Positions 1-13,011 of a DNA stretch of 64,000 nucleotides are shown here, one piece after another. Source of the DNA: Emydura subglobosa (taxonomy: Eukaryota > Chordata > Testudines > Chelidae); the NCBI GenBank assembly GCA_007922225.1, contig ML680037.1:2338876-2402875 (forward strand), written 5' to 3'. Position 1 is the stretch's first letter; every line of letters starts with the position of its first letter. The translations under genes and the position numbers were made by a program. The notes beneath the pieces were generated by a model. That model was not told the DNA's origin. It saw only the letters and a program-made list of their open reading frames with translations, and made no database searches.

Positions 1-479
1 AACAGGGAATCCATGTACAAGAAGGAAGGAAAAAGCCAACTTATCTGAGGTCCAGTATAGGTCAACAACTGCCAAAGCTCTTAGAAATTAGAATATATAA
101 TGAGTACATTCTCCATCATGCCTCTCTAGCAGGAACTAAGTTGTTGTTCTGTTCTCACCATGTGACACTGAATGTCCAAGACTACCTACTGTTTCAGCAG
201 GTCTTTGGAAATGAGTAAAAGAAATAAACCTTGCCTGTGCATACAAAAACTCAGCTGAGTAAGTAGGAAAAATTCTCGCCGAGACCCCATAATCCTAGAT
301 TGTGTGGCCCCATCTCTCTCTTTTTTTTTTTTTAAATTGATTTATTTGGTAGGACTTCTAGCTTCCTGTTGTAGGCCCATGCCACTTCAGATGTATTTAA
401 ACTTTATCAGTAGAGCCTCCTCTAGCCCCACAGCCCTGACATCTTCCACTCTAGAGAGCAGTATCATGTGACATGGGCG
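1..479. other. Intergenic, nothing recognised
   Basis: No coding signal or recognisable repeat is seen. The only notable feature is an oligo-T run near 320-333. Confidence 0.6.
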
Positions 480-870
480 GTCATGCCTGGTGTCAGGGTA
501 GGAGCAATGTCTAGTGGATAGAGCAGGAATCAGTAGCAAGGAATTAGACCCAAGGGTCACCGCTGGAGTCAGAACCCAGGATCAGAACCAGAGTCTGAGG
601 CCCAAGCCAAGGATCAGAGGTCAGGAATCAGAGCTGAGGGTCAGAACTGGGTTACCTGGAGTGAGGCAAGGCAGGAGCTATCACAGTCATGCACAAATAC
701 TTTGAGCCGCCACTAAACAACTAGCTGCAGCTGAGCTTAAAAGCTGATCTGCTGACTCTTCCAACTAGTCAGGGGCTGTAGCCAATCAGGCAGCCTACTA
801 CAGGCCAGCCACGCTTGTGAGATTGCCTGGAGACTGTCTCTGTCGCAGGCCCTGATTCCTGACACAGAGG
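480..870 (+). repeat. Interspersed repeat, LTR-like, copy 1
   Basis: This purine-rich stretch is built of short degenerate phrases containing GTCAGAAC, GGATCAGA and GAGTCTGAGG. It then runs into AGCTGCAGCTGAGCTTAAAAGC and ends near TGATTCCTGACACA. A segment of the same composition and phrase order, on the same strand, occurs at 29565-29960, so it is an interspersed family. The layout suggests the LTR of a gypsy-type retrotransposon, but no paired LTR or target duplication could be defined. The class assignment is inference. Confidence 0.45.
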
Positions 871-1383
871 ACCAAAGGCAATGTGAAAAACCCATGGCAG
901 AACAAGGACTGCCTGTTCTCCTGCCTCAGAGTCCTGGAGTGCCAATGGGTTCTGTCTGTGTGAAAGAAATGAAAGAAGTAGATCCTGCAAGGGGCCCTGG
1001 ACACCAGAAGTGCAAGTACAGCATTTTGATTCAAGGTCTTTAAGATCAGAGAATGTTCCTGAACAGCAGAGAACACATGAAGGGCTTCACACACCAGCGA
1101 CCATGCCCACAAACAGACAAGCTTTGAGGAAGAGACAGATGCTGCCGTAGACTGAAAAATGATCCTGATTAAATCATAAATAGCATCACACAGGAAAGTG
1201 AGGGTTGTCTCCAGTAGGGGAGCTAATAATGCAAAGGTGTACACTTCTCCATATTTTATCTAGAGCCAAGTTTCCGGCTCCATCTTACAGCTACCCTGGC
1301 TGCCGAAAACTCACGCACAGGTGTCTGGACTGAAATACTGCAGCAAATGTATTTTCAAGGCAGAATCACTTTTCAACCTGCAA
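871..1383. other. Possible internal retroelement debris, no gene
   Basis: A 148-codon frame lies on the minus strand at 798-1244 and shorter frames overlap it on the plus strand. None resembles a known protein. The segment directly follows the LTR-like repeat and could be its internal region, but no gag or pol motif can be read. Confidence 0.35.
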
Positions 1384-1456
1384 GGGGTAAAATCCTGGCT
1401 CCATTGAAGTCAATGGGAGATTTGTCACTGATTTAATTGCAGCCAGGATTTCACCC
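1384..1456. repeat. Palindromic MITE remnant
   Basis: The ends are inverted: GGTAAAATCCTGGCT at the left and AGCCAGGATTTCACCC at the right. They flank a core with CATTGAAGTCAATGGGAG. The same pattern recurs at about 25318-25395. Short palindromic DNA-transposon relics of this kind are abundant in reptile genomes (established knowledge). The target duplication was not resolved. Confidence 0.55.
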
Positions 1457-3509
<2,053 letters not shown>

Positions 3510-3514
3510 TCTTC

Positions 3515-3770
3515 TACACACTTGGTCATTGGGTCCAGTGCCTAGGGCACTTGCCGGAGATCTAGGTTCAATTCCCTGCTCTGTGATTGACCTGTTGGAT
3601 GACTGTAGGCAAGTTACTTCTCTTTGATGTTTGTTCGGTCTTTTCTATTTAGACTGCAAGCTCTTTGGGGCAGGAGTTGTCTCTCACAAAGTGTTTGTTC
3701 AGTGATTAGCACAATGGGGCCCTGATCTGAGTTCAGGCCTCCCGGGGCTACTACCGCTACCACTACTATC
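3515..3770 (+). repeat. MIR/L2-tailed SINE
   Basis: The order matches a core-SINE. First comes a tRNA-like head phrase (AGATCTAGGTTCAATTCCC), then a core phrase with TGTAGGCAAGTTACTTCTC, then a tail with GACTGCAAGCTCTTTGGGG and TAGCACAATGGGGCCC. The tail corresponds to the MIR/L2-type 3' end. Related tails occur at about 25725, 42940 and 61155. Confidence 0.65.
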
Positions 3771-3879
3771 AGCCTTGCAAAAAGCACCACAAGTGATCAC
3801 AACATCAGGTGTGTATCTTGTCAACAGATGGTCCCTCTAGCAGGACAGAACCCTTCCTAGCAATATGATGGGCTGTGGA

Positions 3880-4035
3880 TTCAAGTGAGAGCTGAGTCAG
3901 AAGAGTGCCACATATTGAATCACAAACACTGCTTTGTGCAGTACCTGGGTTTTTTTTTGGAAACCACCCATCCAACATTGACCCAGCTTGACTTGCTTAG
4001 CTGGGTAAGAACACAGGCCCAGCTGGTAGAAGCAC
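3880..4035 (-). repeat. 5S rRNA-derived SINE, diverged copy
   Basis: The stretch 3959-4012 reads as a diverged reverse complement of the 5S rRNA internal-promoter half. It includes CACCCATCCAAC, then GACCCAGCTTGACTTGCTTAGCT. The phrase GTCAGAAGAGTGCCACAT at 3896 onward belongs to the same repeat. A better-preserved relative is at 62540-62800. This is a SINE3/AmnSINE-like 5S-headed element, not a functional 5S gene, because much of the 5S sequence is missing or altered. Confidence 0.6.
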
Positions 4036-4202
4036 ACATTCTTTGTGTAGTCATTTCAAAAGATTTAATATTTCAAATGCCTATTTGAGTACCCTTTTTC
4101 TCTAGCACATCCAGTTTACAGTCTGGAGGTTGACTGAATAGTTCAGTGACAAAAAACCCCAAAGAAATAAAACAATATTAAAGGCCAAGGCTGCAATCCC
4201 TT

Positions 4203-4428
4203 CCACACAAATGTCTACACTACAGCCTATGTCAGCAGAACTCACGTTGCTCAGGAATGTGAATAAACCATCGCTCTGAGCGACATAAATTACACTGACA
4301 TAAGCACTGGTGTGGGCAGCGCTATATAGGCAGGAGAGCTCTCTCCCATCGGCATAGAGCGTCTTCACCAGATGCACTGCAGTGGAACAGCTGCACCACT
4401 ACAGCGCTGTATGTGTAGACAAGCCCTA
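4203..4428. mobile_element. Harbinger-type MITE, copy 1
   Basis: This stretch begins with ATGTCTACACTACAGCC and ends with TGTGTAGACAAGCCC, which are inverted ends. The interior (TATGTCAGCAGAACT, GCGACATAAATTACACTGAC, CATCGGCATAGAG) matches the better-defined MITE at 13012-13278, which shows a 3-base TTA target duplication. A 91-codon minus-strand frame across it is non-functional. Confidence 0.7.
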
Positions 4429-5214
4429 ACTCAAGAGGTGGCACTCTGTGCTGTGATTAGCATGAAACCCATGTCGTAGCATGGTGGTAGGGAGTTCTTT
4501 GCTGATGGCCATGTCAACTTCCAGGCGATATATAAAATAGAGATCTTTATTACTCAGTATGGGTGTTATCCCTGGAGTTCCCCCAAGTAGGTAAATAAGT
4601 AGGTAAACACATTCACTCTATTTAAATCGCCTGGAGTTTCAATTGAATATGATATTCAGTTTCACTGCCTGTCCTGCCCCAAAGATCCTGCCCCAAAGAT
4701 AGCTGCATCTCAGCAGCAGATGAAGGATTCCCATCTCTGTAAATTTTGCAAAATGCTTTGGGATGAACAGCATCATATAAATGCAAAATAATTTTAAGTG
4801 TAAGGGCCTTATACTCCAGGGCCTTGTAAGACATAACATGGCCCAAGGCAGTATGGTTCAGAGCAACGGGCTCTCCTAACTCTTTTATATTGTACGCCAC
4901 TTCCTGAGAGAGAACTCCATTGATCCACAACCTTGTGATGGAGTGTTCCATCACTCAGAGTGGAGAAGCCTATAGGGTTGATCTGTGCAAGGCTAAACGG
5001 AAAATGGCAAGTTCCAAGAAAATTAGAAGGTAGAACTCAGGAAAGCTTAAAGAAGAACAAGTGGATTCACTTTCAGGAACGTGCACCAGTGGTGGAATCA
5101 TCCTAGAATTGAGGAAGGCTGAGTATTTGTTACCAATTGGGGGACTCCATTTTGAGTCAGGTGTGAGGGCTGATTCACTGGAGCCTATAAGGAGAGGGGC
5201 TAAGGCACAATAAA
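4429..5214. other. Intergenic, nothing recognised
   Basis: A minus-strand frame of 110 codons at 4622-4954 has no domain resemblance. A local duplication, CCTGCCCCAAAGAT repeated in tandem at about 4673-4701, is visible. No gene or repeat family can be named. Confidence 0.55.
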
Positions 5215-5420
5215 GCCTGCTCCAGATTTAAGAGAGTTGGTCTAAGTTTGGGGCCTTAGCTTAGGGAGAGTCTTGTTCCAGTTTTGGAAGACTTAGTTTG
5301 GGACTAAAGCTAGTCTAAGAGCCTAGCTTAAGCAGAAGCCTGTTCCAGCTGTGGAATAGTGAGTTTAGCCTGAAAGCCTGGTTTAGGAAGAAGTCCGTCT
5401 AGCTTGAAAGATCTGTTCTA
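5215..5420 (+). repeat. Degenerate minisatellite, about 60-base unit
   Basis: Successive units start with GCCTGCTCCAG at 5215, CTTGTTCCAG at 5272, GCCTGTTCCAG at 5338 and GTCCGTCTAGC at 5393. Unit lengths are about 57, 66, 55 and a partial copy. Each unit carries a TAAGTTTGGGGCC- or TAGTTTGGGAC-like middle and a TTAGG/TTAAG-containing end. The divergence indicates an old array. Confidence 0.65.
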
Positions 5421-6170
5421 ATTATGGTGGGGAGCAAGGAAAGTGCTACTGGCTGGCTGCTGGGACTTGACAAAGATAAGGCCTGTGGGGAAGTGGCCCA
5501 GGGAAACGCAGTTAAAGGGACGTGGCACATGGCTGCTGCTTAGAGGGTCCCAGGGTTGGGACCTGGAGTAGCAGGTGGACCAGGGTCCCCCCCAACAGCT
5601 ACTGGGGAAGTAGCTATGCCCTGAGAGAAGGGAATTGAGACAGGCCCAGGGAACAGAAACTGTTACCCCTCCTCGAAAGGCGCTGAACCAAGACTGACCC
5701 AGCTGGAGAGATGGGGTTACTGAGGATTCAAGGAAAAGGCAAAGATTCTCCAGGGAGGAAGTCCTGGGGGCGTAGCTCCACTCCAGAGCAGGAACCTTTG
5801 CAAGCTAGCCAGACTGAGGGTACCATGAAGGGACTGTTGGACTGTTAAAGGACTGAGCCCAGGGAGGGCTATAGGACATTATTGAGGACATTGGGATAGG
5901 ACCAGTTGGACTCTGTGCTCCAGAAGGGTTTTGTTTTGTTTCACACACTGACAAAGACCCACCTAGCAAACGCAACAGCCTACAGGGGGTACCGTGAGCG
6001 AAGGAAATTGAGAAACTGCAGGCACACAACACTCACACTCACCCTGGGGGCAGTCATGAGAGGTGAGTGCACCATGTTACAGGTCCCTTCTGCCTTTCAA
6101 ATCAAATAATCATTTCTTGTCTGTACGTGCTCTTGTGTATACCACAATTTAATAAGCATTGTTTAGAGGA
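5421..6170 (+). repeat. G-rich unclassified repeat-like segment
   Basis: A GC- and purine-rich segment with no continuous reading frame follows directly on the minisatellite. Its style (many CAGGG, GGGAAG and CCAGGG phrases) is like retrotransposon untranslated or LTR sequence. No RT, integrase or target duplication could be read, so the class is left open. Confidence 0.35.
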
Positions 6171-6174
6171 AGAA

Positions 6175-6240
6175 GTTTGTGAGTCATGAATTCAAGTTTG
6201 ATTTCTGATTCTTCCACTAAATGGCTGTGTAATCTCAGGA
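6175..6240 (+). repeat. Core-SINE, 5' part (split by CR1)
   Basis: This contains a MIR-like core phrase (TTGATTTCTGATTCTTCCAC, then AAATGGCTGTGTAATCTCAGG). The SINE stops at about 6240, where CR1 sequence starts. The expected continuation of the core resumes at 7028, so one SINE was split by a later insertion. Confidence 0.6.
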
Positions 6241-7027
6241 CCAAAGAACATAGGTCAAATTTAAAGAATGGGGATTTTATCCTAGGAAGCAGTGACTTTG
6301 AAAAAGATTTGTGGGTCATGGTGGATAATCAGCTAAACATGAGCTCCCAGTGAGACGTGTTGCTAAAAGGGCCAATGCAATCATGGAATGTATAAACAAG
6401 AGAATATCACATAGGAATATGGAGGTTATATTACCTCTGTATTTGTATTGGTGCAATCCCTAGTGGAATACTGTGTCCAGTTTTGGTATCTACACTTCAA
6501 GAAGGATGTTGAAAAATTGGAGAAGGCTCAGAGAAAAGCCACGAGAATGATCAAAGGATTAAAAGTACGTCTTGTAGTGACAGATTCAAGGAGCTCAATC
6601 TTTTGAGTTTATCAGAGGTTAGGGGATGATTTGACCACAGTGTACATAATACTGTGTACATACTTTTGGGAACAGAAATCTGATAAGACAGAAATTTGAT
6701 AAGACGGGGCTCTTCAGTCTAGCAGACAGAAGCATAACAAGATCCGGTGGCTGAAAGCTGAAGCGAGACAAATTCAGAATAGAAATAAGATACAAATTTT
6801 TAACAGTGCCATTAACCATTGGAACAATTTATCAAGGGTGGTGGTGGATTCTCCATCACTGGAAATCAAGATCAGATGATTTTCTAAGAGATATGCTCTA
6901 GTTCAACCACAGCTACTGGACTTGAAGCAGGAATTAATTCAGGAAAGTCCTATGGCCTGTGTATTGCAGTAGGTGAGACTAGATGGCCACAACTAGATGT
7001 TTCCTTCTGGCCTTAAAATCTATGAAT
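6241..7027 (+). mobile_element. CR1 LINE 3' fragment inserted in a SINE
   Basis: The fragment covers the C-terminal part of the CR1 ORF2 region and the 3' UTR. Readable pieces include GGAATACTGTGTCCAGTTTT (reverse-transcriptase C-terminal region), the AAGCCACGAGAATGATCAAAGG stretch and the typical end GGCCTTAAAATCTATGAATG. It is 5'-truncated, as most CR1 copies are, and interrupted by stops. The end is followed at once by the second half of the host SINE. Confidence 0.8.
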
Positions 7028-7175
7028 GTCTCTTTAATTTTCTGTGTCAGTTTCCCAGTCTGTTAAATGGGAATTATGCTTATTTGCTAATTTACAGGGA
7101 CGTTGTGACACTTAATTAGTTAACAGTTGTACAGTGCTTGGGATGTATGAATTGTTGCGCAAGTGGTAAATAATA
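7028..7175 (+). repeat. Core-SINE, 3' part (after CR1)
   Basis: The sequence continues the MIR-like core, with TCAGTTTCCCAGTCTG, TTAAATGGGAATTATGC and TACAGTGCTTGGGATG. It ends in an AAGTGGTAAATAAT tail. It completes the SINE begun at 6175. Confidence 0.65.
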
Positions 7176-8965
7176 TAGGTGGCACACGTAGTGATGCATT
7201 TTTTTTAGCTTGTTCAAAAAATCCCATTATCAGACCCAAGTTTCAGTTGCTTATAACTTTGTCCAACTTTAACTAATTGGACTGAGATTTCCCATGCTAG
7301 GGATCTGCCTGAGTCTGAATATTTTAGAAAATGGTTCAGACATTTCCAAGAATGAGGTTAGAGTAAAAATACTTTGTTTTGCTCATGTTAGAAAGTTAGT
7401 ATAACCATTTCACTGAGAAGTTTGGGAGCAGGGACTTTTAGCAGGGTGGTCATCATGGTGTTACCTTTAGCCATCCTCATGAACACGTCCAAATTTGGCC
7501 TCTTTACATGCCTCTGAAAAATAGCAGTTTGCACATATTCAAGAGACTTATTAGATAGCAGCTAAATTCTCTGAAGATCCTATATGCACTGAGAATGCTT
7601 CATTGTCTCACAACTCCTACAAGCGACTCCACTATGCATATGCCAGCCGCACACAGCAACTGAGAATGCTCCATCCCAGAGCTGTAGGGGATGATTAGGT
7701 CTTTCCCTGCAGGATTCCTCCCAGGCAGCATGGGCTGCTGTGGTATTGGGCACTGAACTGAGAGTAGGGAGACGATCTAATATGTTCTCAGTGCTCCCCT
7801 TGCAGGTGCCTAGGCAGTAAGTCGAAGGTGGATGTCGCCTGTCTGGAATGCAGAGGAGGCCAGGGAGGCTCCAAGGGGGTAGACTGAGATGAAGAGCCAG
7901 GGAGGGGAGAGGACTGGGATGAGAAACAGAGTGGGGGGAGGTGGTAGGGGAGAATGAAACAAGGACAAGCTGGAGCGACCAGTGACAGAAGGAGCCAGAT
8001 TTGTGGTGGCTAGGGCAGAACGGTCTGTAACCTCTACAAGAATTCTCCCCTCAGAATCTGGAACAAGATTCCCAAGTATCAGCATTCCTCTGCTGTTGGC
8101 TAGGAGCTGTGCAACTCACTGGCAAAATGTGTTTATGAGGCAAATCCACAGATGGATCAGATGGCTCACTCACCTCAGCGTCCCCCTCTGCCTTCCTGCT
8201 TTTGACTCTGTGACCCTCACTCCCATCACTATTTTTTCATTTGTTGTGCCCCGGGAATTAATTGAGCCCTGGGTTCAGTAGCTCCTCCCCTTAGGCTGCG
8301 GGAGGGACCTTGAGTTGTGGACTGGCTTCCAACTGCCCATCCCCATAACCTCAGTATGTCCAATGACACCCCTCCAGCAGAGCCTGCACTGTCTCATCCC
8401 TCAGGCATGCTGCAGCAACAAAGCTACATTGATTCAGCCCTCAAGCAGAGCCTGCAGGCATGCTGCAGCAGCCTAGCCATACTGCAAATTAACACCTGAG
8501 CTATACAGCGATTGTATTAGCAGCACAGAGTGCTTATGTTAGCATCTGATCAGTTATGCTGTCTCTAGATGTTATCTATATCCCCTGATGGGCCAGCCAA
8601 CACAAACTGAAAGCACCATCACATTCAACCCTTGAGTTTTAACACATGGTAACTCTGTAGAAAAGCCATTTGTGTCCAAACTCACCTCCTTCCTTGGGTT
8701 TGGCTTTATCGATGAGTCAAAAAACATGGCTGTAACTAACCTCACCCAATGCTTCCCTCCTAGGACTTCCTTTCAGAACCGCTTTTGTCCTAATGCTTTC
8801 TGAGCACAAAGAGACTCTCTCACATCCCTTATATTTCCCTAGGAGCTAGCTAAAGTCACATGTCAACATGAATCAACAGTAATTACCAAGAAGATTAAGG
8901 AATAGTTTCAGCAGCAGAACCTAGGTAATTCAGCAGAAGAACCCTCTGCATTCTACAAGGTCTCA
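7176..8965. other. Intergenic, no gene recognised
   Basis: Short frames occur at 7810-8085 (minus), 7982-8281 (plus) and 8317-8499 (plus). They overlap, are unlike any protein family and show no splice context. A doubled phrase, GCATGCTGCAGCA at about 8405 and 8457, is a small local repeat. Nothing else is supported. Confidence 0.55.
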
Positions 8966-9264
8966 GGCCATGTCTACACAAGAGATATTGACCAAAAAAC
9001 TGCTCTTGGTTCTCAAATCAGTTCAACTGTCCTGGTATTAAAATTGGTGGAAGCTGTAGAGTAGACAATCACCAGCTCCGGAATTGTTTGTACTGTTTTA
9101 ATTAAACCTACTGCAAAGCAAGTCTAAGTGAAATGCTGTCAAAATCAGTTCTGGCCAATGAAGCATTGTCTATAATAGAGCTTCCACTGCACCAATTCAC
9201 CTGGACCAGTGTTAGAATGGGTTAAGAGAAGGTTGATAAGTTATTACACTGTAGACAAGGCCTT
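8966..9264. mobile_element. Harbinger-type MITE with matching ends
   Basis: The left end GGCCATGTCTACAC and the right end (reverse complement GGCCTTGTCTACAGTG) are terminal inverted repeats. Flanking bases are TCA on the left and TTA on the right, compatible with a mutated TTA/TWA target duplication of a PIF/Harbinger MITE. It lies just outside the left terminal repeat of the Penelope-like element. Confidence 0.65.
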
Positions 9265-9350
9265 AGAATTTGCCAGTCAAGCAAAAAATGTCATCAACAT
9301 ATATTTGAGGCTGAAAACATATCTTCCCTCCACAAAAAAGTATTACCTAT

Positions 9351-9510
9351 GTGACACTCTGAGTAAGTTTCTCAGACCTGAAGAAGAGCTCTGTGTAAGC
9401 TTGAAAACTTGTCTCTCTCACCAACAGCAGTTGGTCCAGTAAAATATATTATCTCACCCACCTTGTCTCTCTAATATCCTGGGACTGATGTGACTACAAA
9501 ACTGCATGCA
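9351..9510 (+). repeat. PLE left terminal repeat with hammerhead-like core
   Basis: The repeat matches 13325-13482. It carries CTGAAGA at 9378-9384, a potential stem II formed by GAGCT and AGCTT, and GAAA at 9403-9406, followed by CTTGTC. These are the order and spacing of the conserved parts of a hammerhead ribozyme (CUGANGA, stem II, GAAA, then the cleavage triplet). Hammerhead motifs are known in PLE terminal repeats. This copy keeps both core boxes; self-cleavage is not shown. Confidence 0.65.
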
Positions 9511-9529
9511 ACAATGAAAGATATAGAAT

Positions 9530-10640
9530 TTTGCCATCTGAAATGGAAACTCCACAGCATGAAGAAAAAAGAAACAAAACTTAACAGAAACATCTACTTC
9601 CTGAGCAAAAATGCAGGAAGCAAAACATCATCACCAGAGGTCTCATCATCTATAGCCCTCTGACTACTATATACAACTCCAAATATGCTGAACAGCTCTG
9701 CAGTTGGACTTCATAGAAACCAAGGAGCCATATACTCCAGAAGGAATCTGCACCTCACATACTTCAGAAGGGACCACCTCAAACAAGAAATCATGACATG
9801 CTCCTACACAATGGAGGAAAAAAATCCCAATAAAGTTATCATGCAAGAAATTCAAAACAGCTATATAAAAACCTGATGAAAGCCATCCAACACAAAAACA
9901 AAAAATGGAACCAACCACAACTATTCCACAGCCCACAGAACACCACTTCCAGGAGAAACCATGGCACCAATACCCTCCACATGGACACTACACAACACCC
10001 AAACATCAATTTATCAAGAGTACTCCTCACTGGAGCTGAATTATCTGTACTATCTAAGGGACTGAACTGCTGCCCCATCACAGAACCTGATGCCATACTA
10101 TCATGTGAAGAACTAGAAGAGTTCTTCCGCTGTCTCCGCCTCAAAGAATTCTTTCACAGCAATGATGACACAACTCACAATTACATGTCCCCACGGATAA
10201 CCATAAGAAAAAAGAAACATCTGACTGGATACCAAAAGCAGACAAAATCACACTCTAGATCATTATGTTGATTGCGTCAGTAAAAAAATGACTGTGAAAT
10301 CCTTAATAAATATCATATCCACCATAATCTCTCCACTACCAAGAGCAGAGCCATAACACTACCTGAAATCTAACCACCATAAAGTGATCAAATCAGCAGA
10401 TAAAGGGGCGCCATTGTAGTCCTAAACTGTGATGATTACGTTAACAAGGCCAACCGACCACTCTCCAACACCACCTACTATAAAGAACTCAAAGAAGACC
10501 CCATACCACAGTTTCCCAGGAAGTTAAGGATATCAATAAATCCTTCCCCAGACAACTCCAAGAGAAATTCTGCAAAATCATGCCAACGAACCCATCCCAG
10601 GGAACTTCTGCATGCTTCCCAAGATACACAAACAAGGAAC
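9530..10640 (+). pseudogene. PLE ORF, N-terminal region, broken
   Basis: The frame at 9876-10271 contains a stretch with NLSRVLLTGAELSVLSKGLN followed by CEELEEFFRCLRLKEFF, the usual N-terminal block of Neptune-type PLE proteins. After several stops, the part around 10390-10640 still reads ADKGA and PRQLQEKFCKIMPTNPSQGT, which precede the RT domain. Frame changes and stops are scattered throughout. Coding breaks off at about 10640, inside the conserved PKIHK-type segment, where foreign sequence begins. Confidence 0.75.
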
Positions 10641-11372
10641 TCAGTTATGTTGATATTGAACATTTAGTGATTAGTGTGAATATTAGTGAGACACGATATG
10701 CTTGATTTGCAGATTAATAAGATTTAATGTGTAAGATTTTTTATAGATATATTAGTTGAATATAAGGCTTAAAATTAATTATAATGTATTATATTTATTA
10801 AGCTTGGAGAGCTAAGTAATTATTTAGAAGACTGTATACAGGAACGGGTTTTTTTAGGGGCCTCACCAAGGAGTTAGTGGCTTTTGGTTTGACTGGCAGC
10901 ATTTTTTGCAGTCAGGTGTTGATGGACCGCGTTTTTTGGTTTAAATAGTGATTTTTTATATTTTTTTATAAATAGTTTTTATTTAATTATTTTTTATTTA
11001 TTATTATATATGCTAATTATTTATATTAGGTTTTTATTTTTGATTATATTTTATTTTTATTATGATAATTGGGTGATAGGAGGGGTGATGTAAAAATATG
11101 TTTCTTGGCAATGAAAATGTGTACTCCCAGACGTTCAAGGATAACTTCTTGTTTTTATTAATGTTATTTATGTATAGCTGCAAGCATACATGTTGTGTAT
11201 TTTATTTTGTTATGTGCCGTGGTATGCAGAAACATTTGCAAGGTTACTTAGTAGTCCTATATATTTTTGCTAACCGTAAGAAGTTATGTTACAGGGGTCA
11301 GAATAGCCAAGCAAGCAACTAAAGCTATGCTAGGCCTGGAGGACAGTGGTCAGGCAACCCAAATTGCACTGG
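10640..11372. mobile_element. Unidentified AT-rich insertion inside the PLE
   Basis: PLE coding sequence stops at about 10640 (ACACAAACAAGG) and resumes at about 11373 (TTAACAAGGCAGACCC). The shared AACAAGG on both sides could be a 7-base target duplication. The inserted ~735 bases are very poor in C on the plus strand between 10660 and 11100 and include long T/A runs. No inverted ends, LTR pair, tail or reading frame of note was found. A 74-codon frame at 11098-11322 is not recognised. The element type is unknown. Confidence 0.55.
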
Positions 11373-12618
11373 GCCTTTAACAAGGCAGACCCATCATATC
11401 AGGCCATGGAACAATTATTGAAGGAATATCGGAATTCATAGAAACCATCCTCAAACTACTCACCACACAAAAGGTTAGCTTCCTCCAAGACACAACTGAC
11501 TTCCTCCACAAACTCCACAACATTAACAATCTCCCTCAGAACACCATCCTTGCCGCTATGGATGTCACCTCCCTATAAGACAACCTCCTTCACAATGGTA
11601 GCATAGCTGCCTGCCTCAAATATTTATAGGACAAACAAAGGATGGATAATCTTCAGACAACCACCCCAAACACATCACCAAACACATCCATTCCATCCTC
11701 ACTCATAACAATTTCAAATTTAACAACAAACACTTTGTCCATACCATGGGAACAACCATGTGTACTAGGATGGCCCCCCAATATGCCAACCTCTTCATGG
11801 GGCACCATGAAAAAGAATTTCTAGACAAATGCACCACAAAACCAATGAAAAACCTGAGATACATCAATGATATTTTCATCTTCTGGACAGACAACCTAAG
11901 ATCCTTCATATATTTCCACCACAACTTCAATAACCACCGCCCAGCCATGAAACTCTCTCTAGAACACTCCCACACCAGCCTCAACTTCCTGGATACCACA
12001 GTCAGCTTCAGCAATGGAACCCTACAGATAACTATATTCAGGAAACCCATGAATTGCCGCACCTACCTTCATAGATCCAGTAACCATCCCAAACACACCA
12101 AGAAATCTGTTATCTACAGCCAGACATTCAGGTACCACAGAATATACTCTGAGGAGAAAGTCCAGGATATACAGCTCAACACACTTAAAACCACCTTCAT
12201 CAAACAAGAACAGTCCACCATGGAACAGGCCACCCAAATATCCCAAGACAACCTACTTCAACACAGAAATAAAAACCCCTCTGACCACACATGCCTAGTT
12301 GTCACCCACCGCCCCACACTGGAACCCAGACAGGGTATCATCATACTCAATGGGGACCCCATTCTGAAAAAAATCTTTCCTGAACCCCGTCTGCTAGCCT
12401 TCAAACAACCCGCAATTCTCTCCAAGCTCAACATCAGAAGCAAGCTCCCCATAGACCAGTACTCACCAAAGAGGCACCAGGCCCTGCCAGAACAACAGAT
12501 GCAAACCTGTAGACTTATCTCCACTGCTACGATGATCAACACTCCCCACAACACACCTTTCAAGAGCCATGCCTATCACTTGCCTATCACAACATGTGGA
12601 CCTCATCCAGTGCACTAA
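11373..12618 (+). pseudogene. PLE reverse transcriptase region, broken
   Basis: Before the main frame, 11373-11640 reads as interrupted RT palm sequence (SFLQDTTDFLHKLHNINN and AAMDVTSL). The longest frame starts at 11746. It has a MGTTMCTRMAPQYANLFMG block and a catalytic-site block, RYINDIFIFW. The usual PLE motif is YIDD, so the first catalytic Asp is replaced by Asn (codon near 11866). The frame runs 290 codons to 12618 through the thumb region. The active-site change and upstream stops show that this is a dead copy. Confidence 0.85.
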
Positions 12619-12840
12619 ATGTGCCAATAGCAGCTATGTGAGTGAAACCAGACAATCACTACACGCTTAAATGAATTTGCACAGGAAAATGATAAACGAC
12701 AAAAACACCCTATCACCTGTAGGTGAACATTTTTCACAAAGCGATCACTCCATATCTGACCTATCAGCCCTCATCCTCAAAGGAAACTGGCAGACTTGCA
12801 GAAGACAAGGCCTGGGAGCTTAAACTCATAACTTTGCTAG
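12560..12840 (+). pseudogene. PLE GIY-YIG endonuclease remnant
   Basis: In a frame different from the RT frame, the sequence reads as VDLIQCTKCAN, then YVSETRQSLHA, a stop, and MNLHRKMIND, then VGEHFSQSDHSISDLSALIL. This matches the order of the GIY-YIG nuclease of Neptune-type PLEs, with the Gly of the YVGET-like block changed to Ser. A frameshift separates it from the RT. Confidence 0.75.
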
Positions 12841-13011
12841 ACACTAAAAATCATGGACTGAACAGAAACACTGGATTTATGACTTATTTCAACAATCTAT
12901 AACCCACTAACAACCCTCCCCAGCTGCTTTCCCTGCTCTTCTTTCCTCCCTATGCCTGGAAGGGTGTTAACAGACCACTTCACCTTGAATTATCCCTTGA
13001 AATATGTGTTA

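Noticed and set aside
4102..4377. 91-codon minus-strand frame
   Set aside because: Falls inside a MITE that recurs at 13012-13278 without a frame.
9876..10271. 131-codon frame as a novel host gene
   Set aside because: Its motifs and position show it is the N-terminal part of the Penelope-like protein.
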